This document shows positions 1 to 14,884 of a stretch of DNA of 64,000 nt, piece after piece (position 1 is the stretch's first letter; each line of letters starts with the position of its first letter). Position numbers and translations under genes: made by a program. A model generated the notes under the pieces. The model did no database searches. It was not told where the DNA came from and saw only the letters and a program-made list of their open reading frames with translations. Source of the stretch: Amaurobius ferox (lineage: Eukaryota; Arthropoda; Arachnida; Araneae; Amaurobiidae); NCBI GenBank assembly GCA_951213105.1, contig OX578142.1, positions 114,511,065 through 114,575,064 of the forward strand, read 5' to 3'.

Positions 1-1403
1 CGACGCTTAATCACCACAAATGAATGCTACAATTTTTCCTGCACCTATTTTGCAGTTAAAGTACGTATCAAATATCAGCAATGTGACAATCGCGCGCTAT
101 TAAAACATGCAGACGATAACTGACTAGACCGTCACCTCCGAAAGCAGAGGCCGGAGCACTAATTTTTGACGTCTTGGCTTGTAGGCCCACTGCGAGTAGG
201 TCTTCCAGATCGCGATCGAAGCTTTTGCTATTTGTTTCCCTTTTAATTCTCTGTTCGATGTAAAGGAATCATAATTTATCAGTAAATCAATAATATTCAT
301 GAAATTTGGAAGTATTTTCGATAATGTTCATTAAAATGGGTGATTTAAAATCTTAATATTGCTGTACATTTCCTTAAAATAAAATATTTATAATGACTCA
401 TTCACTGTAGGAGCAAAGATGAAAGGATTCCATTCAGTTAGTGTTTTAATAAAAGTTTGAAAAAGAACCCTGTATATTTATTACTTAATCAGGCATTTTA
501 TTTGAATAATTCTTCAGTACATTCAGCTAAAGTATGCGTGCTTACAGATAAAGTATGCAGAAACTAAAATGATTACTGAATACTATATCTTTAAATATCA
601 TAAGACAATCATTAAAAAGAAACTCAGAATTTAACTTTTAATATGCTTACGTGTTTATTTATTTTTATTTCATTTTATTTTATTCATTTTTTGTTGTTGT
701 TATAAATTGTAAAATGATTTAGAATTAAGATAAAATACTAGTTGAATGTCATTCATTAACCTATGCACTATAAATTGTAGAAGTTCAGGTTTTCTAATAT
801 AGCACATCTTATATTCCCTTTTTTACTACCAGACATTAACAAATTGTAAACAATTTTGCTTAATTATAGAGTTTGAAATACCTCAGGGGCTTTGAAAATT
901 TAATAAAGCTGTATAATAAAACTTTTTGGTATTAATATTTCATTTACAATTCCATTGAAGTGAAAATGTAAGAAAGATTAAATTAGCTTTGTATTATTAA
1001 AATAACATTAACTATAATATAATGAAATATACAATGGTAACTTGAAATTGTAAGTTAGTTACTTTGCTTTTTTCCAAGTTATTTTAACAATTTTCAATAA
1101 CATAATTAATAACTCGCTACATAAAAAATAAAATGTGCCCAACCTAAACACAAATGACTTCCTAACCTATTCTTCTAAAATTTCAGCATGCCATAACAAA
1201 TAATAAAAAATATATGTGCAATATATTAAGATACTATATCTTTTATATGCAATTACTTACTTATCAAACAGTTAAAATATGTTATTTGATGTGTGAAATA
1301 TTCTATTTTACATTATTTTACTTTCATAACTTTAGTGTAGCATTTTTATTGCTACGATTTCTTACTATTGACAATATCTTAAAAAGATAATGACATTTTT
1401 TTA
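1..1403. other. AT-rich non-coding DNA
   Basis: No ORF or recognisable element is visible. The only compositional change is a CpG-containing patch at about 113-230 that matches, inverted and degenerately, the patch at about 2870-2995. The rest is AT-rich sequence with short homopolymers. Confidence 0.5.
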
Positions 1404-2224
1404 TCTATATAAATAAAATTGAAAATACATGTATCTGTCTGTGTGTTTATCTATCTCATCATCACGGTAGAACTGCTGCATCGAATTTCATGAACATTCT
1501 GTAGGTAGCTTTGAAATAGCCCTACTTAAATTTTAGTCCATGTTTCGAGTTTCTAGGACCAGGGATTGTCGAGATATGAATAAAAATCCCACAATTAAAC
1601 CTTCCATAAAAATAGAATTATGCAGATGATATATTTTCCACAAATTTATTAAGAAAATTATATCATGATGCTTAGCAACGCAATTAAATCAAATGTGTTT
1701 ATTAGGCAGATGATTATTAAATTTTTTAAGATTTAAATAATAAAGAAATCAATATAAAACAAAATTTTATAACCATTTTTATACAATTTTAGCGCTTTTA
1801 TTTTAGTTTATATTGATCCAATTTCATATATATTTTATAATTTGTTTTCAAACGAGGATGTTTTATTCAGATCTGCTTGAAGATAATTTTGTATAGAAAA
1901 CACAGAAAGGAGAATTAAATGAAATATTTTAATAGAATGTTTTGAGTAAGAATGTCATTTAGAATACTGCAGGAATTTGCACATATATTAAATCATGGGC
2001 AATGTCGGGTATATCTGCTATTAACAGTATGCATAAAATTGTATGTTGTACATCTATCTGTCTGTTTATTATCTCAGCACGGTAGAGATCACCTATTTTC
2101 ATTTCATTAGAATTATTATAAAATTTCAAAAATTGAGACTCTAAATATTAAAACTTCACATCAAATTCTGAATTTTAGGTTTCTTGTATTATATGGTCAG
2201 TATGAAGTACGGACATACTGCTAG
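1404..2224 (+). mobile_element. Non-autonomous Helitron (H1)
   Basis: The 5' end is TCTATATAAATAAAATTG preceded by A. The 3' end is a 7-bp hairpin (CAGTATG, 9-nt loop, CATACTG) running directly into CTAG, and the next base is T. A 5' TC, a 3' hairpin followed by CTRR, insertion between A and T and no target-site duplication are the defining Helitron features. Just inside the 5' end is a short CTGT microsatellite and a conserved block (CGGTAGAACTGCTGCATC) that recurs inverted in the copy ending at 60386. No Rep/helicase ORF is present, so mobility would depend on an autonomous relative. Confidence 0.8.
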
Positions 2225-2789
2225 TCTATTAAAAAATATCACACAACTAACAACATTATTAAAATAATTTTAAAATATTTACAGGAAACTGAATAATTTA
2301 TGACAACATATTAAGTATACTAGGTAAATGAAATGAATCACACAAGCTAAACCTAATAAAAGATACATTTTAAACATTGAATGATTTTAAATACTTCACA
2401 ATTACTTAACAAAACTTAATTTTACAAATGTCTAGGCAGTTTTCTTAATTAATGTGACAACAATAAAATTTTAAAACAAACTAAGAAAACTCTAAAAGGT
2501 TTGTTGACGTTATAATTAGCAACAAAACAATTTAGAATCCATTTAGCGTTAATTGAATAGCAATAATTTGATTGCCATATATTTAAAATTCTATGTAATT
2601 TTAAATGACATGATAATAAGCAAAAAATGGTAAGCACTTACTTCTAAATAGCATTTTCCGTTTTTCACATTACGGGAATAAGGTAATTAGTAATCCAATG
2701 TTATAAGGTATGTAGTCGAAGGTATGCTGGTCAAAATGTTTATAAAATCATGAACTAACATATAAGACATTCAAAAATACGATAAAAAG
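2225..2789. other. AT-rich non-coding DNA
   Basis: I see no element, gene or RNA in this stretch. A 62-codon open frame on the minus strand (2449-2637) has no recognisable motif and is of a length expected by chance. Confidence 0.4.
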
Positions 2790-3200
2790 ACCGTTATGCA
2801 TCCACAAGCGCGAGCCCACGTACTGCACTGCACATACGATACTTCTTTGTGTGGGCTACTCTACTAGGGGAGAACTTTCCAGAAAAGTTGAGACGGAGGA
2901 ATTCGGATTCGAAGGTCAGAATTGGGCCTACACTTCATACGTCACGAGGTACAGGGGGGGAAAGCAGTTCGGCCTTTTCTACCGGGGGTGACGACTAGAC
3001 CGGGTGGAATCAAAATGGCGATTGCGTCAGTCTGTATATATAGGAGCCTTACTTCAGCCCATCCAGACTTGGTGTCGCTCTAGCGTGTTGGTTCCAATTT
3101 TAGTTATAATTTATGGGGTTATAAACTAATATCAAATTTCGGCGCCGTTGTTTCGGACCTAGTCTCACCACTCGATTTCTACCATCATTTCTATTGTTTT
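2790..3200 (+). promoter_or_regulatory. CpG-richer promoter-like patch with TATA box
   Basis: GC and CpG content rise sharply here. A TATATATAGG box lies at about 3035-3045, and a TTACTTCAGCCC initiator-like context follows about 10 nt later. A GGCGCCGTTG motif occurs at about 3142. A cellular promoter and a relic LTR plus leader are both possible. No second LTR or gag-pol coding sequence follows, so neither can be asserted. The pyrimidine-rich sequence downstream (3200-3780) has open frames of 114 and 74 codons without recognisable domains. Confidence 0.3.
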
Positions 3201-4640
3201 TTTATTTATGATATCTCTGGTCTCTCTTTTGTCTCACAGTTGCAAGCATAGTACACTTAAGGGGTATTTTCTGCGATCTGCAAATCATTCATGTTCTTTC
3301 ATTACTGTTTCAGTAGGTTTTCTCATTATTCAGTTCTTTGTGTTCGCTCTGCTATCCGTTCTCTTATCGCCTTGTTTTCTTTCTGGTTATTTTTCTTTCT
3401 TTTCTCTGTGGTTTCTAATGTTCATTTATAGCATTCTGCGTTTCGATCTCCTGTCGCATTGTTTTCTTCTCTCTTCCATTTCTCCAGCGGAGATGGTAAC
3501 AACTATTTTCTTACCTTCACTCTATCCTCAGTTATCGAACTTCCATGAATAAATTTGGTCACGCTTCTTGCAAGTCCTGAAAAGAAGACTGTTTTATGCC
3601 TTCGAAATGGGTTGACCAGTATAGATGTGTATATGCTGTATTTACGAAGTTTTTTTTATCGATTTATTGTTGCCTTCACTTCTTGCATACACAAATTTCT
3701 TCAAGCTTTCAAACGTGAATATAGAGAAAACAGGAAGGAAGAGCTTGAACGTTCTTCCAAATTAAAAAAAAATATATAACTTTGCTTGTACCTCATTGCC
3801 TACGTTTTAACGCTTGGAGCCCGATGTAGAATCAACTTAGTGGTGTTGCCAAAGGAGGAAATTTGGGGTTCATAACCCCCTCCCAGGAACCCATCGAAAA
3901 CATTGAATTTCGATGAAATGAAAAACAAAATATTTGGTTACCAACGCCTCCCCACCCCCACCCCCAAGAAATTTTTCTGGCAACGCTACTGATTCAAATA
4001 AGTGTTCTTCAGGACCCATCTTTGAATCCGGGATGCAGGTGAAAAGTACTGTATATATATGCATACATGCCCGTGTTGTTTTGTAATCTACTTGAAACTG
4101 TTGCTACTAGTCAACATTGATGTTGTGTGTATAAAAAGAAATAGTAACCTTTAAAATAATCCAATCCAATAGTTACAGGCATCGACCAAAGAAAATTTTT
4201 GTGTTAAATTCAATATTTAGCAAAAAAATGTTCAGCTTTCTTCAGAACAACGAAGTTTTTTCATCCTATAGGATAGGACAGATCTGGGTGCATACTTTTA
4301 CAGTATACTTGATAGGTAAAATTAAAACAAGTATGTGGTTCATAACAGGTTTTAAGAGATCTGTTGTGCAAGTAAAGTCACTAACTATAGAGTAATCAAA
4401 CGCTAAAAATATGGACTTGGTTGAAGGCAATAGAAGAGATATATAACCGTGTAAAATTAAATTCTTACAATTTATACTTAATAATATGAATGAGAATCAT
4501 TAGTAGCTGGAAAATGTACATGACGTTTCCCGAGAGTTAAAATAGGGTAGTTATATAAAAAAAATCTGATGTGGGCAGCACATGACTTTCCTATAATGCA
4601 ATAAATTTACTACTTTTACAGTAAAAAAAAAATAGGTTAT
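3201..4640. other. Non-coding sequence, pyrimidine-rich then AT-rich
   Basis: The first 350 bases are T/C-rich, which by itself creates a hydrophobic-looking open frame (3208-3552). A short C-rich run lies at 3948-3964. Nothing else recognisable was found. Confidence 0.35.
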
Positions 4641-5515
4641 TCTTATAGTAGATACTTATAGTCTTTCCAAGATATTGAATTTTCGTCAATTAGTTGTCAT
4701 TTTCATTGATTTAGTGTCATTTTTATCCATTTGGCAAGATTTTCATTAATTTGGCAACATTTAAAAAAGTCGACAAGTTGCCGACATTCCGTCAAATTCG
4801 TCGTCAAAATCTCGCCAAGCGTTATAGACGGAGAAATAAGTTATTCTTATAGTAGATAAATGACTATTGGCGTTCAAATACAAAAGCATTACTAGCATCT
4901 TTTCTCATAAATGGGACGAGCTAGATCCACCAGAATGATGTCACCAAATTTATCGCATGATACAGGTATTATATATGAAAAGTGAACATGTTTCTCATCA
5001 GTTAATATATATTTTTTAATTTATGAGATTTTTTGATAAATTTATTTTTAAAATGTGCAATATCTCGAGAACGGCTCGTGTTAGCGTTCTAAAGTTTATG
5101 TCAATCGTTTTCTAAGGAAAAATTACATAAGAAATGTTTATTTGTGTAACTCTATTAAAGGTTTTGATTTTTTGATGATTTTTTCAAAATTTTACTCGAA
5201 AATTTCGGGGGTTCTGAACATTCGATTACGTTTTAAAACAGCAAGCTTCTAGTATTCACGGATTATGATTTTTGTACCAAATTTCATTCGAATCGCTCTA
5301 TTCGTTCGTGAGATATCGTCTCCACAGACTCACTGACACACACACACTCACACTTTCACACACACACACACAGACATCACCTCAAAAATGTTTAATTCAT
5401 GATCAGGGATGCTTGAAACGTACTCTCCCATCAAAAACTCGAATTCGAATTTTCGACCCCGTCGCAATAATTTCCTTATACAGGTACATTAGGTATATAA
5501 GGAAAGTATAAATAT
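4640..5515. repeat. Degenerate dispersed repeat with CA microsatellite
   Basis: The block at 4680-4830 repeats a TTTGGC(A/G)A(C/G)ATTT motif also found at 57780-57880 and 58420-58480. From about 5000 comes a block ending in a CA/CACT microsatellite (5335-5372) and then TATAAGGAAAGTATAAAT. That terminal motif resembles the starts of repeat B at 13140 and 18680. This looks like decayed transposon sequence, class unknown. Confidence 0.4.
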
Positions 5516-5935
5516 CGTCCCACTAGCTTAAAGGATAGAGAGTCTACTGGTAAGCGGTGTTCCATGGCCTGTATCCGGGTTGGAACATGAATTTTTTACA
5601 ATGGCGTCCGAACAGATTAGATGCAGTAGATTACTAATATATCTGATATATAAAATAAAAGTAGGTTTGGGGATCTTGCGATTTATGGTAGTGACTTTTA
5701 ATACGGGAGTAGTGCAACGAATAGGATGCTGTCCTTTATAAAACAAGCAGAGTAACGAAGAAAGTTGTTTTAATTTGATGTTACACTTTCTGAAATCTGT
5801 AGGAGAAGGATGCAAGGTTCACTACCAATATATAAAATAAGAATATCATCCCCGTAGCTCAGTGGATAGAGCATCGATTAACAAAGCGATAATTCAAACT
5901 TTGCATCCTACTGGAGTATGAGTTATTTACTCAAT
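5516..5935 (+). repeat. Two tRNA-like SINE relics in tandem
   Basis: At 5850 the sequence CCCCGTAGCTCAGTGGATAG reads as a tRNA 5' arm with an A-box-like core (TAGCTCAGTGG). An upstream partner at 5519 (CCCACTAGCTTAAAGGATAG) is more degenerate. Its would-be B box (GGGTTGGAACATG) is mutated. Neither can form a full cloverleaf, so these are relic SINE heads and not tRNA genes. Confidence 0.4.
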
Positions 5936-6974
5936 ATGCTTAATAAAGTGTTTCTAGACTTAATATCTACGCATTTCGATTTTGCTGCAAGATCTCTTGA
6001 AAGTCAAGAGATTGCCGACATTTACTTCAAAATCTACAAATACATCAATCTGGATACGTTGATTGTATAAAATATCCAAGTATAGAGAGATAGTTGCTTA
6101 AGAAGCAGATTTATCTCACAAGGCGTAAATGCCACCTGAATTGCCAAAGCGTTATGTTGGTGTGAAACTTGTATTTTTGTTGTCTTCTTTTCTCTAACTC
6201 GTCTCCCTACCGCTTTTGTCATTGCTTTCGTTCCTTAAACTTTCCATTTTTGAAAACTTCTTTTATTTATGACTTCAGTTTATAAAAGTGGGAGGGTAGA
6301 ACTTAATGAGCTTAGACCCCTCCTAGGAGAAGCGATTCAAAAGAACTATCTTGGTGAGCACAAAGGGTTTGATGCGACTTCATCTTCATTCTATAAAATA
6401 TACGCTTTTTTGTTATGACTTACAGGAAAATGGGGCGCGCTCTTTTAGATTCATCTCCAGTTTCCCTCTGCCCCATTTTTCTCCTTTTTTAACTACTTTC
6501 GCAAATTTTGAAGAAATTTGAAAACATGGAAATTCCTTGAAGTATGTTACATTATCACGTACTTGTTAAATCTCAGAATAAAAATTATGAATGAGCTTTT
6601 ACACTTTTAGTTTTATACGTAGATATCTTATACTTTTAAAGTTATGGTTATATGAGTTATAACTTATCTCTAATCTATCTTTGGAATTTCATATTTCATA
6701 TAATATTTTTATTATATATATATATAATTGAAGAATTTTTATTTCACTTGTATTATATACACCTGAGATAGATCATTAATAGAAAATGTTCTGTATAGCA
6801 TAGTGAAAGGAAGATAGTCTGAAATGTAAATGTGACGTCAAAAATACTATGCAACAAGCCATTGAATATTTTTAAAAAAACATGATAAGAAAACATTATA
6901 AATAAAACAGGTACTAAATTGGTATAAAATACCCCTTTTTCCCTGTTCCATATAAAAGTTAAGGAATGGAATAA

Positions 6975-7011
<37 letters not shown>

Positions 7012-7800
7012 AAATGTAAAAATAAGAATATGTAAAAATAAAAAATAAAAATACAATTCAAGTAATATTAATATCACCATAGAAGCAAATTCACGGCCAT
7101 AATGCCGATAAGAGAAAAGAACAGAACCTTCCCAAATTCGATGATTAATCAGAATTAAATTCCTCTTCAGGTCTGAGTATTCAATTCTAATCAACCCAAA
7201 CAAATGCCTGTTTCAGATTAAGCAATAGTACATTACTATAAATGCTTAAACTCAGACTACAGGCATCAAAAATGAAAAAATGAAAAAAGGATACATTAAG
7301 AAAATTGTATTACCATGCGGCATGAATCATTCCTCTTCTACCACGTGTATACACGATCAACCTCAACAACTTAATCTAGAAGCACCGGAATGAACAAGTC
7401 GAAATTCTACCAGGGAGGCAGTACGAACGTTCACGGAAATACTCCCAAACCCGTCCAGTGAGTCTAAGCTGAAGACTGGACAAGCAATTCAGAATACAAT
7501 TTCCCAAACATGCAGAACTGAATATGAATATGAATCATAGATGAAAATTCCTACTAAACAAGAATTCATAGGAAAACTGGATAATCGAGAATGCCACTAT
7601 ACACCATTATAAGGGCGCACAAAACGTAGTTTCAATACTAACAAAAGTTACATTTTTTTGCGAAAATAAAATTCAAAACATTAATGTTAATGCATCTTAT
7701 TTTCCGATTTTTTGATTTTTCTAATGTTTTTGACTTAGTTTATTATTTTTCATTTTTATTTATTTATATAATTAATAAATAATTATATATATATATATAT
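5936..7800. other. Non-coding DNA with a TA microsatellite and an imperfect hairpin
   Basis: A (TA)n run lies at about 6978-7008. An imperfect inverted repeat spans 7204-7268, with arms beginning ATGCCTGT and ending ACAGGCAT. A second short inverted pair (GTCCAGT / ACTGGAC) lies at about 7457-7482. The overlapping minus-strand open frames at 6753-7203 run through the TA tract and show no domain. Confidence 0.4.
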
Positions 7801-7807
7801 AAAAATA

Positions 7808-7963
7808 AATTATTAAATCCAAAGTTAGAATGTATGTAGTAACTCATAATACACTATTCCAAAATTTTCTACAAATACAAAGAAATTAAGACAAAAAGAG
7901 GAAATAATAAAGCATAATGCAAGTCATAAGGACAAAGACAATCAACAAATTTCAAAAAATATA

Positions 7964-7980
<17 letters not shown>
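7808..7980 (-). repeat. Penelope-like element 3' tail block ('X') plus TA run
   Basis: The ~75-bp block X (contains AAATCCAAAGTTAGAATG and ACACTATTCCAAAATTTT) sits downstream of the retroelement ORF in its own orientation. Near-identical copies occur at about 33459-33541 (inverted) and 34107-34190. A (TA)n run at 7958-7980 separates it from the poly-T tract. Its repeated association with TA runs and Penelope-related fragments suggests it belongs to the element's 3' UTR or pseudo-LTR. Confidence 0.55.

Positions 7981-8030
<50 letters not shown>
7981..8030 (-). repeat. 50-nt poly-T (poly-A tail in the ORF sense)
   Basis: An uninterrupted run of about 50 T begins five bases beyond the stop codon of the retroelement ORF. 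Read with the ORF it is poly-A, which may be an expanded tail or an A-rich target. Confidence 0.9.
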
Positions 8031-10879
<2,849 letters not shown>

Positions 10880-10969
10880 TTCAAGTATACTTATATACAT
10901 TTTATAGAATGCTCCTTGTTATGTATGATTTAAACTATATTGTAAGGTGATATAATTTTTATTTATTTG

Positions 10970-11390
10970 TAGCAAAAAGTGTTGCTAAAACTATTGTTTT
11001 GGAAAAATTTTGCTGTCAAATACCTATTTCTCAGGATCTGTTATAGATATAGAGCTTAGATGATGGCTGATATTTTCGATGGTGATGATGACTAAGAATT
11101 GCAAGTTTTTGGTTTGTTTTCCACTTCCGGTTCAAAAATTTTCCTTGAAACATACATTTCTCAGGATTGGTTATAGATAGAGATTACATATACTGACTGG
11201 TATGGATTCAGCATTAAATTCTGGATAGGGTAAAATGGCTCTAATGATTTTCACTTCTGATTCTGGCGATGTCGCTTCGGATTAAAAAATTTACATTTTC
11301 CTTGAAACATCTATTTCTATTAATCTGCTATATAGCTTAGATAATGAGTGATATGAATTCAGAATCAAATTCTAGAGTAGGTATATTCAT
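10970..11390. repeat. Tandem ~130-150-bp repeat, three degenerate units
   Basis: Each unit contains CTTGAAACAT(A/C)(C/T)ATTTCT, then TATAGATAGAG-type sequence, then GATATGGATTCAGCAT(C/T)AAATTC and ACTTCCGGTTC. The same unit forms the array at about 61560-62310. No reading frame runs through it. The two loci share an ancestor, but the element type is not recognised. Confidence 0.7.
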
Positions 11391-12519
11391 TTAACTTGAA
11401 TATTACAATAAAACGGTACCTTGAGTCATGCCACGAGCTTCTAATTATTGCTCAGACACGTTTATCACTACATCATCTCAGGACAATAATATCATATAAT
11501 ACCTCTCTTTCTAAACTTGGGTTTTGGAAATTGCGCGGTTTTATCTGTAATATTTACGTAGTGGGCGCTTATTTAGGCTATTCGCTCTCGTATATAATTA
11601 ATTTAAACTTATACATAAAATAAGTTGAAGTTTCGAATACTTTTAGTGATTGCAATTAACTAGCAATTGAAAGCGTCAATGATGAAAAAAAATTGAGTCA
11701 AAATAAAATCACTATTAATTTGCCATCAATAAACTGTCAAGAAGAAAAAAATAGTTCCTGACAATAATATTTAAATAAATCTTTGTGGCAGTTAGTGAAT
11801 ATGAATAATGAGAGTGCATGTGATGTACGATAATTAGTTTTAAAACCACATTTTTATAATAATTACCAATCACTTCATTTAAATCTTTCTCTCAGCAAAT
11901 TTTTCTTTCAAGAGCATTCAAATTAAGAGAGGACGACAACCCTAAACATGCTTTGAGATAGGTGATAAAAGTAATCCATCACAGTATTTTAACTCGACAA
12001 CCATCACCGATTTGTGTGCCGTTAAAAAGAGATGTCAAGTGAAAGTTAAAAAAGCGACTGGTACAAAAACTATGGGTGTGTATCATTTCGAAGAATGGTC
12101 AAGTCACTTCATCTTCAGTGGGACAACCGCTCTGGGGCGTAAGCGAAAAAAACAACAAAAAGACCCCCCAAGTTTGGTTTTCTAACAGGTGTCCCTGACA
12201 AAGGTAAAAGAGCTTTAGCTTTCTTTCAAGTTCATCTACCCCGAGCTTAAACTTTACATTCCAAAGCTATAAGAGGGATTGCGGGCGTTGTATGTTCTGG
12301 AAAGATATTCAAAAACCAGGACGGGCTATACCAATCAAACCCAAAGTATTAAAATATACCACGAAAGACGATGATGCCAAATTTAAGCTTTCTAACTGCT
12401 TCGGTTCTTGTGTTATTCGTAAAAACATATTCTTCTCTATTGTGGTCCCTGGACCAGCTGAACCAATGAGGTATAAAAATGTAGAGGATTGAAATATACG
12501 ACGAAAGGCAACACACTTT
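11391..12519. other. Non-coding DNA with a possible decayed Helitron end
   Basis: At about 11545-11595 the sequence TTATTTAGGCTATTCGCTCT parallels the 3' end of the Helitron at 19995 but ends CTCG in place of CTAG. A block at 12190-12215 (AACAGGTGTCCCTGACAAAG) has a diverged relative at 14610-14635. The 66-codon frame at 12292-12492 has no recognisable motif. Confidence 0.35.
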
Positions 12520-12960
12520 TTATACATTATTCTTAGCATGACGTTTGTGTGTGTATCTGTATATTTGTGTCTGCATAGGTATGATTGTGTCTATGTGTGT
12601 GTGTATTTTTGCGTGTATGTGCCTGTGTCTATGTGTATGTTTCTCTATATGTGCGTGCGAGTGTCCCTGTGTGGGTGTGCAATGTATGTATCCACTCTAG
12701 CTCATAGATTGTTCAACGACTTTTTATAAAATTTGGTAGGTAAGTTGCCTGTAGGTTGTTTTGGTGCTGATTAGAACTTAGTACAATTAAAAATAATAAT
12801 AATCAGTTTTCTTTTGCGAAGTGGCCCGCAAAAATATTGTCAAAATAAAGTATTAAAGACTAAATATGCAAAATGTATTAATTATGTAAAATGTATAAAT
12901 GCTTGTTTAATGTATTAAATGCTGTTCTCGAGGTGCAGTTGTATAGAATTTGGTCAATCT
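12520..12960. repeat. Repeat B, copy B1 (partial)
   Basis: Contains the family's diagnostic TTCTTAGCATGACGT followed by a GT-rich microsatellite, then GCAATGTATGTATCCACTCT and TTTTGGTGCTGATTAGA. It aligns with copies at 13110, 17118 and 18640. The family is non-coding as seen here and its class is unknown. Confidence 0.6.
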
Positions 12961-13267
12961 GGTGACTGTTTTATGGTCGACAAATGAGAAGGAAGCTGTA
13001 TTAAAATTTCCAAATTCGATAGAATTTTAAATAAGTATCCATTTTATGTGTCATTTTGTTGTTACGCAAGATACGAAGATAAATTAAGTCTGTATATGTG
13101 CTTCCCTTGCATCCGATTTTACTTTCCCTGCAACACATGGTAATGTATAAGGAAAGTATTGAAATCATATCGAAAATCACAACTAAGGTTTTCGACTAAT
13201 TTACACGTTTTGGGACCTCTAGAATACGAAAAAACGAATTTTAGCATGACGTCTGTGTGTGTGTGTG

Positions 13268-13645
13268 TTGTTGTTGTCGTTGAGACCCAGACCGTCCGAC
13301 CTACCAGAAAGGTGTAAGGTAACAGGTGTAAGGCCACACAATTTAGACCGGAACCCAGTGGGGGAGGCATCCACAGGGACCGTAACCTCCATCCCCTACC
13401 ACCAACCTCTCGGAAGGACTTACGGACCCACATGTTTAACGTGATCGTACTCCGCATGAACACGGCGGCAGTTATGGCAGCGTGCAAATCCAGCACGCAA
13501 ACCACCGGGCTACCGCGACCGAAATGCGCCAACAGCACGCGGTGTTCCCAGGTGGTCACCCACCGAAGTACTAACCTCGCCCGATGCTGCTTGACTTCGG
13601 TGATCTAACGAGAACCCGTGTTTTCAGCACGGTACAGCCGTTGGC
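13268..13645 (-). mobile_element. Compound SINE: 5S rRNA head + tRNA-SINE body (copy 1)
   Basis: On the minus strand the element starts with a 118-bp 5S rRNA-like sequence (13645-13528). It runs from GCCAACGGCTGTACC to GTGCTGTTGGC and keeps the 5S internal promoter: A box AAGTCAAGCAGCATCGGGCG, intermediate element GGTTAGTAC, C box GGTGGGTGACCACCTGGGAA. A truncated tRNA-like segment follows (GGTAGCCCGGTGGTTTGCG, an A box, but no B box). Then come the shared SINE body (GTACGATCACGTTAAACATG, AGAGGTTGGTGGTAGGGG) and a CAA-rich tail. It sits in a GT microsatellite, so the target duplication cannot be delimited. The 146-codon frame across it is incidental. Confidence 0.88.
13528..13645 (-). pseudogene. 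5S rRNA-derived module of the SINE
   Basis: A full-length-looking 5S copy with terminal complementarity (GCCAAC...GTTGGC) and all three internal control regions recognisable. It is fused directly to SINE sequence with no T-run terminator at its 3' end. It is therefore read as the SINE's pol III promoter and not as a ribosomal gene. Confidence 0.85.
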
Positions 13646-14290
13646 TTGTGTGTGTGTGTGTGTGTGCAATGAATGTACCCACTCTAACTCAAAAACTAAT
13701 TGAACAAATTTTATAAATAAGTCACTTGTGGGTTACCCTGGTGCTAGTTAGATTTTGGTACGATTCGAGATATGATTCTGCCTTTTTTTGCAAAACGATC
13801 CGCAAAAATTGACTGCATCCTCTCTAGCTAAAAAAACAACCTGTCAAATTTTACAAACTTTAGTGAACAAGTAACTTGTGGGTTACCCAGGTGTTGAAAA
13901 AATTTTGGTATGGTTCAAGAATACAGAGCCTGTCTCTTTTTGCAAATTGGCCCTCAAAAAATAACCAAAATCTAAAATAAAAGAATACATATGCTCAAAT
14001 GTATCAGTTAAATGCTGATTTTATATGTAATTTTTGACTGCAAAAATAAGACCAACCTTATTACTCTCGGACTAGCCATTCTCGAGATATATTATCCTTT
14101 CGCATTTTTGCTACACCATCTTTAAAAATAAGTCCAGTTACCAAATGAAAATGAAAATTGAATTAATTAAAATAATTATGCGTGTTATTTTGTGCAATTA
14201 AACTCAATTTAATTAATTATTGAAGACTTAAAGAGAAAGTGAATATAAGTCTGTGGGGAAAACCATATGCTGCCCACTTCAGATTTTTAT

Positions 14291-14884
14291 TGCTAGATAT
14301 AAAATAAAATTATAGTTAATTATCCATTTTCGTGTACAGTTTTACCCTATTATTTAAAAAACATCTGGGCAACAATGAAAATAAATTAGCTTCTAAAAGA
14401 GTATGGAAAAGAAAAAAGGACAAAAAACAACATTTATCAAACCATCTCGACTGCTTCTGTTTCCCCATCTTTAAAAATACATTAAAAAACGTAAAAAATG
14501 ATGGTCTATAACAGTCTAAAGAATATCATTTGTTAGAACCTCTCTGACCACTTCATACTAGTTGGAGAAAGTGTGGGCGTGTTTCAAAGCAACGGGGCTC
14601 CCATATCTTCAAAACAGGTGTACATGACAAAGATGTTCCTCACTTCAGGTATTATCCTTTCCTACACGTTTAGCAGTACAATGAAGTTAATCTTTTGAAA
14701 GTGGAGTTCTTTCACATATACAAAGACTTCAACCGGAGCTGAATTATCTTCAAAGAAGTGCTTTTTTTAAACCAAGTATTCCTGGATGTGAAATCGTTGA
14801 CATTTTTTTTTTACGTTCCAAGAAATTAAATTAAGCGTACATAGGAGGAATAATTTATGAAATCAGATATCTCATTGTTTATAT
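14291..14884. other. Non-coding DNA
   Basis: A diverged relative of the 12.0-12.25 kb block lies at about 14530-14650 (CAGGTGTACATGACAAAG). Nothing else is recognisable. Confidence 0.3.

Larger units (their letters stand above)
13110..14290. repeat. Repeat B, copy B2, split by a 5S-tRNA SINE
   Basis: This copy begins with ACTTTCC...TATAAGGAAAGT, a short inverted pair. It runs through TTTTAGCATGACGTCTG, is interrupted in its GT microsatellite by the SINE at 13268-13645, and resumes with GCAATGAATGTACCCACTCT. The 3' part (AAATGAAAATGAAAATTGAA..., TGTGCAATTAAACTCA) matches 18075-18160 in B3. Removing the SINE restores one continuous GT tract. Confidence 0.7.

Noticed and set aside
3208..3552. 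114-codon frame with hydrophobic segments near the promoter-like patch
   Set aside because: The sequence is T/C-rich and the hydrophobicity follows from that composition. No signal peptide layout or domain is recognised.
5850..5930. A tRNA gene
   Set aside because: The A-box part is good but there is no consensus B box at the right distance and no acceptor stem pairing.
13119..13559. 146-codon minus-strand open frame, with a near-identical start in the frame at 52633-52902
   Set aside because: Both lie in the 5S-tRNA SINE and start inside the 5S module. The similarity is that of the repeat, not of a protein.
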